Shown piece by piece: positions 5,788 to 8,331 of a DNA stretch of 8,331 bases. The notes beneath the pieces are model-generated. The model saw nothing but the letters and a program-made list of their open reading frames with translations. It did no database searches and was not told where the DNA came from. A program made the translations under genes and the position numbers. Source of the stretch: Phycisphaerae bacterium (GTDB lineage Bacteria > Planctomycetota > Phycisphaerae > Phycisphaerales > SM1A02); the NCBI GenBank assembly GCA_002591705.1, contig PAAB01000009.1:1-8331 (forward strand), written 5' to 3'. Positions within the stretch are counted from its first letter, which is position 1. Each line of letters starts with the position of its first letter.

Positions 5788-6255
5788 TCAGCCCCTCAGC
5801 ACCGCTTCGAACCGATCGGAATCATCATCGGACGATCGGACTTCGATGTCGCGCTGCTGCGGACCGACGTGTCGCAACAGCATCCGAATCGTTCCGTCGC
5901 CAACCGCCGCGGCGATGCGCTGCGGCCACTCGCAGACCACGATGCCCTGTGGATCGTCGACGATCGCATCCCACGCAATCGTCTCGAGCTCCTCCACCCC
6001 GCTCAGGCGATAGGCGTCGATGTGATACAGCGTGCCACCGGGAAACTCGTGCTCATGCACAATGGTGAAGGTCGGACTGGATATTTCACGGTGGTCGATA
6101 CCGAGACCGGATGCCAGTCCACGCACCAATGACGTCTTTCCGGCGCCCAGCTCGCCCTCCAGAAGCACCACGTCTCCGGACGCGAGGGCACGGGCCAGTC
6201 GTTCGCCCAGCTCGAACGTCGCCCGTTCGGAATCGGATTCGAGAATGTGATTCAT
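5788..6255 (-). CDS. tsaE: tRNA t6A biosynthesis ATPase TsaE
   Basis: TsaE is the P-loop ATPase that works with TsaB and TsaD in the transfer of threonylcarbamoyl to A37 of ANN-decoding tRNAs in the cytoplasm. The 155-residue protein has normal family length and all hallmarks: Walker A GELGAGKTSLVRGL (34-47), SPTFTIVHEHE (60-70), the LYHIDAYRL switch element with Asp80 (76-84), and VVCEWPQRI (106-114) with the conserved Glu109-Trp110. Its ATG at 6255 overlaps the TGA of thiL (ATGA, 6252-6255), so the two are very likely one transcription unit with coupled translation. The acidic C-terminal SDDDSD stretch (142-147) is unremarkable. Its stop lies one base from the stop of the convergent Fur-like gene, leaving no room for a separate terminator. 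Confidence 0.95.
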   Translation of the reverse strand: MNHILESDSERATFELGERLARALASGDVVLLEGELGAGKTSLVRGLASGLGIDHREISSPTFTIVHEHEFPGGTLYHIDAYRLSGVEELETIAWDAIVDDPQGIVVCEWPQRIAAAVGDGTIRMLLRHVGPQQRDIEVRSSDDDSDRFEAVLRG

Positions 6256-7199
6256 CCCCGGTGCTCCCAGCCCAGTGAAGCGATGTCATGCCGAACGCCC
6301 TCCGCGACCACCACCACCGCCGCCGAGGATTCGTGATCCGGACGGGGCACCACCCGGCCGACGGGTGTGAATCGACAGTCGAGCAACTGCTCGGGGAGGT
6401 CCGACCCGTCGACCAGGCACAGCAGCTCGTGATCCTCTCCGTCCGAGACCGCGGCACGCCAGTCAACCCCGTCGTGCTTCGGAATGCATTCCGCATCGAC
6501 CTCGATTTGCAGCGATGGATCCGGCTCGAGCATTCGGGCCGCATCGATCCCGAGCCCGTCGCTCAGATCGATCATGGCGTGCAGACGCTCGCCCAGGACC
6601 GCGCGGAGCATGATCGACTCGCCGATTCTCGGTTGAAAGGTCAGATGGCGACCGGAAGCGAGCGATCCGCCGAGCTGTCCGGTCACACAGACCAGATCAC
6701 CTTCCTTTGCGCCGAAGCGGGAGACCACACCAAGTCCCGTTGCTTCGGCCATGACGGTGACGGAACACGTCAGCGGGTGCGATTCGTTCCTGTGAACGGA
6801 GAGATCACCACCGACGATCGGCGCGTGAAATCGATCGCCGGTCGCACGCATCGCTTCGAACAGGTCCATGGCCTCGTCCTCCGACATGCCCGGGGGAAGG
6901 ACCGCGGAGACGAGACTGGCGACGGGACGTCCCGCCATCGCCGCAACATCGCTGAGACATCGTGCCATCGCCTTGTAGCCGATTGCAACCAGTTCGGCGG
7001 TGGAACGATCGAAGTGGACCCCTTCCACGACCTGATCAACCGCCAGCAGGACCCCCCCACCACCACCGGATCGATCCGACGGGAACTTCCACCCCTCGGG
7101 GCGAAGCAGTGCCATGTCGTCACCGGGACCGATGACCACGCCCGGTCCCATTCCGGTGGAGCCCTTGAATATCCGCTGAAGGACGGCCTGCTCGTTCAT
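6252..7199 (-). CDS. thiL: Thiamine-monophosphate kinase
   Basis: ThiL phosphorylates thiamine monophosphate to thiamine diphosphate with ATP, the last step of cofactor synthesis. At 315 residues it is of normal size and shows the PurM/AIR-synthase-like signatures in order: IGPGDDMALL (23-32), VDQVVEGVHFD (54-64), GYKAMARCLSDVAAMAGRP (74-92), IVGGDLS (128-134), TCSVTVMAEA (144-153), GDLVCVTGQLGGS (167-179), MIDLSDGLGIDAARM (209-223) and VSDGEDHELL (251-260). The Asp residues at 27, 28, 55, 84, 132, 211 and 214 are in the positions expected to bind Mg-ATP. An unusual Gly5 run (residues 45-49), encoded by a repetitive GGT/GGG stretch, sits in the loop before VDQVVEG. It is first of a two-gene unit with tsaE. 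No TPP riboswitch core is visible upstream. Confidence 0.95.
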   Translation of the reverse strand: MNEQAVLQRIFKGSTGMGPGVVIGPGDDMALLRPEGWKFPSDRSGGGGGVLLAVDQVVEGVHFDRSTAELVAIGYKAMARCLSDVAAMAGRPVASLVSAVLPPGMSEDEAMDLFEAMRATGDRFHAPIVGGDLSVHRNESHPLTCSVTVMAEATGLGVVSRFGAKEGDLVCVTGQLGGSLASGRHLTFQPRIGESIMLRAVLGERLHAMIDLSDGLGIDAARMLEPDPSLQIEVDAECIPKHDGVDWRAAVSDGEDHELLCLVDGSDLPEQLLDCRFTPVGRVVPRPDHESSAAVVVVAEGVRHDIASLGWEHRG

Positions 7200-7447
7200 C
7201 GTGGCGAGAGTCTACCCCGGCTCATGCACGTTTTTGGAGCATGAACCCCTCTCCGATGTCCAGAACCCGTATTCATCATTCAAAAAACCATGCAATCCCT
7301 GGCTTCACCGGAACCCCGGCCGCGGTGCGGACGTATCTGAATGGTGGATCGAGGGGTCCTCTCCTCCCCCCTCCTTCCCGGAACACCCTCCTCCGACCGG
7401 GTACGAGCACGTCCCGGTCGCATGAACCATCTGTTTCTTTTCTCCCC
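7200..7447. other. Intergenic region without a convincing gene
   Basis: With the adjacent terminator this forms the 294 bp gap between thiL and waaA. Near thiL there is a TCATGC/GCATGA inverted repeat (7222-7227 and 7239-7244). Further upstream is an AT-rich stretch (7269-7295) with a TTGCAT -35-like hexamer on the minus strand (7295-7290) but only a poor -10 (AATACG or ATACGG), so a thiL promoter here is plausible but unproven. A plus-strand frame open from GTG 7201 to 7425 gives a 74-residue, Pro-rich, unrecognised sequence with no Shine-Dalgarno and unremarkable third-position composition; I do not call it a gene. A weak GAGGGG/CCCCTC stem (7351-7373) and a strong hairpin (7394-7420) precede the terminator. 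I see no match to SRP RNA, tmRNA, 6S RNA or a TPP riboswitch. Confidence 0.5.
7394..7420 (+). repeat. Hairpin: 8 bp stem extended by 3 bp
   Basis: CGACCGGG (7394-7401) pairs perfectly with CCCGGTCG (7413-7420). After one bulged T, ACG (7403-7405) pairs with CGT (7410-7412), closing on a four-base AGCA loop. It lies 27 bp left of the intrinsic terminator, in non-coding sequence. It could be part of a structured plus-strand RNA, or a transcript-end structure for waaA read from the minus strand. The strand given is tentative, since a hairpin reads on both. Confidence 0.5.
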
Positions 7448-7485
7448 CAACACTCCGGCTCCACCCGAGCCGGAGTGTTGTTTTT
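7448..7485 (+). terminator. Intrinsic terminator pointing right
   Basis: A perfect 13 bp stem, CAACACTCCGGCT (7448-7460) with AGCCGGAGTGTTG (7468-7480), closes a seven-base loop and is followed directly by TTTTT (7481-7485). This is a classical Rho-independent terminator for plus-strand transcription. Read on the minus strand the stem follows the waaA stop by 13 bases, but what comes after it is GGGGGAGAAAAG, not a T-tract, so it would be a poor minus-strand terminator. No plus-strand gene is recognised directly upstream; the nearest is the Fur-like gene ending at 5786. Confidence 0.8.
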
Positions 7486-7493
7486 CCCCGACC

Positions 7494-8331
7494 TCAGGTC
7501 CGGTCATCGAGAAGTCGGCTGGCGTACGCGGACGTCGCGCCCTGATGAGCAAGGATCACGGCGCGACCGTTTCGGGCCAGATCGCGCCGCTGGCCCTCGT
7601 TCTCGAGCAGGTCGGAGAGCACGCCCGCCAACTCGGAAGGCTGGACGACCAGCAGACCGCCCCCCCGGACCAGGGGCCCGACCATCCGGCGGAAGTCACC
7701 GAAGTCGGGACCCACCACGGTGGCCGCTCCGAGTGCAATCGGTTGCGTGACATCCGAACCGTGCAGCCCGACGAAACTTCGTCCCACGACCGCGACGTCC
7801 GCGAGGTCGTAGGCCTGGGCGAGTTCACCGATCGTATCCAGCAGGAAGAGATCCGAATTGCCGCCACGGTGTCCCGTCGAACGTCTGGTGCAACCGTCCA
7901 GCACCGCAGCCGCTCCCTCGAACCACTCCGGCTTGCGCGGCGCGCACAGCAACTGACATCCGGGTGGGACGGCCTCGAGAAGCAGCTCGTGTTCTCCGGG
8001 GGCCGTCGACCCTGCCACCACCAACGGTCGATGGGGATCGATGCCCAGATCGGAGGCCAGACGTTCGCTCCCATCCACGCCCTCGCTGCAGCGGGCGTTG
8101 TCCCATTTCATGTTGCCGACCACCTCGATCCGATCCGGCAGCACTCCCAGATCTCGGAAGCGATCGGCATACTCCTCGTCCTGCACGCCCACCCAGGCGA
8201 GGCGGGAGAACATCGTTCGCACCAGTGGCCTCACCATTGCGTACCGCCGATGACTCCGCGACGTCAGACGCCCGTTGATGACCATCACGGGAATGCCGCG
8301 GCGGGCGCACAACCGGGTCAGGTTCGGCCAG
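7494..8331 (-). CDS. waaA: Kdo transferase (WaaA/KdtA), 5' truncated
   Basis: This GT-B (GT30) enzyme transfers 3-deoxy-D-manno-octulosonic acid from CMP-Kdo to the lipid A precursor at the inner membrane, the first step of LPS core assembly. The frame is open through the window edge; the first visible residues, WPNLTRLCARRGIPVMVING, match the ELWPN...R.GIP..L.NGR region, so the first roughly 125-130 residues are outside. Further hallmarks are VGNMKWD (canonical GNxKFD), VVAGSTAPGEHELLLEA (canonical AGST..GE), CAPRKPEWF (PRHPERF), LLDTIGELAQAYDLADVAVVGRSF and VVGPDFGDFRRM. The loop normally read as GGHNPLEPA is HGSDVTQPIA here, with Gln where most members have the second conserved Glu. The gene implies an LPS-bearing outer membrane. 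The stop is TGA at 7496-7494, followed by the hairpin region. It is separated from thiL by 294 bp. Confidence 0.92.
   Translation of the reverse strand, partial: WPNLTRLCARRGIPVMVINGRLTSRSHRRYAMVRPLVRTMFSRLAWVGVQDEEYADRFRDLGVLPDRIEVVGNMKWDNARCSEGVDGSERLASDLGIDPHRPLVVAGSTAPGEHELLLEAVPPGCQLLCAPRKPEWFEGAAAVLDGCTRRSTGHRGGNSDLFLLDTIGELAQAYDLADVAVVGRSFVGLHGSDVTQPIALGAATVVGPDFGDFRRMVGPLVRGGGLLVVQPSELAGVLSDLLENEGQRRDLARNGRAVILAHQGATSAYASRLLDDRT

Noticed and set aside
6288..7244. A 318-codon plus-strand open frame opposite thiL
   Set aside because: It is almost wholly antisense to a clear thiL, has low-complexity His/Arg/Asp-rich content and matches no family I know. Long antisense frames are common in GC-rich DNA.
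7200..7300. TPP riboswitch upstream of thiL
   Set aside because: No CUGAGA core or the other conserved thi-box segments are present on the minus strand.
7340..7420. SRP RNA, from a TTCCGGGAAGGAGG stretch on the minus strand
   Set aside because: The conserved S-domain sequence and its pairing partner are missing; the resemblance is only a purine-rich run.
7201..7425. A 74-codon plus-strand frame ending just before the right-pointing terminator
   Set aside because: GTG start without a Shine-Dalgarno, Pro-rich sequence without a domain, and third-position GC of only about two-thirds. A non-coding RNA is as likely, so it is reported only as part of a finding.

Overview
The window is high-GC, tightly packed bacterial DNA. 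It carries nine protein genes (two cut by the window edges) and no sign of a mobile element, CRISPR array, tRNA or rRNA. A Kdo transferase, two lipoproteins and a periplasmic sensor domain point to a Gram-negative cell envelope. The divergent Kdo transferase and the unusual Fur-family protein fit a planctomycete, probably the Phycisphaerae, but that placement rests on remembered family resemblance, not a search.

Layout, left to right. Positions 1-372 (+) hold the 3' part of rplU (ribosomal protein L21). It converges, 4 bp apart, on a predicted lipoprotein of unknown function (377-1054, -). A 57 bp divergent gap separates that gene from ubiE/menG (1112-1891, +), the quinone-ring C-methyltransferase. 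The ubiE 3' end overlaps by 23 bp the 3' end of a two-gene minus-strand unit: a lipoprotein metallopeptidase (3218-4009) followed, with an ATGA stop/start overlap, by a membrane HWE/HisKA_2-type histidine kinase (1869-3221). An AT-rich promoter-like block lies upstream of the peptidase. Next is a glycosyltransferase (4157-5296, -) that closely matches the tRNA-queuosine mannosyltransferase family (QTMAN/GTDC1, DUF3524 N-terminus). It is divergent from, and start-to-start overlapping with, a Fur-family regulator (5295-5786, +) that has lost most of the usual metal ligands. The Fur-like gene converges, 1 bp apart, on tsaE (5788-6255, -), which overlaps thiL (6252-7199, -) by ATGA. A 294 bp gap without a convincing gene holds two hairpins, one of them a textbook intrinsic terminator pointing right, although the genes on both sides run left. 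The window ends in waaA/kdtA (7494-8331, -, 5' truncated).

How the genes fit together. rplU, ubiE/menG, tsaE, thiL and waaA are core housekeeping genes: translation, quinone synthesis, tRNA t6A37 formation, thiamine diphosphate synthesis and lipopolysaccharide core. tsaE (t6A at position 37) and the QTMAN-like enzyme (mannosyl-queuosine at position 34, if the homology holds) would both act on the tRNA anticodon loop, but they are in separate transcription units. The parts most worth study are the queuosine-mannosyltransferase homologue with its divergent Fur-like neighbour and shared inverted repeat, the peptidase-kinase pair, and the right-pointing terminator that has no matching gene.
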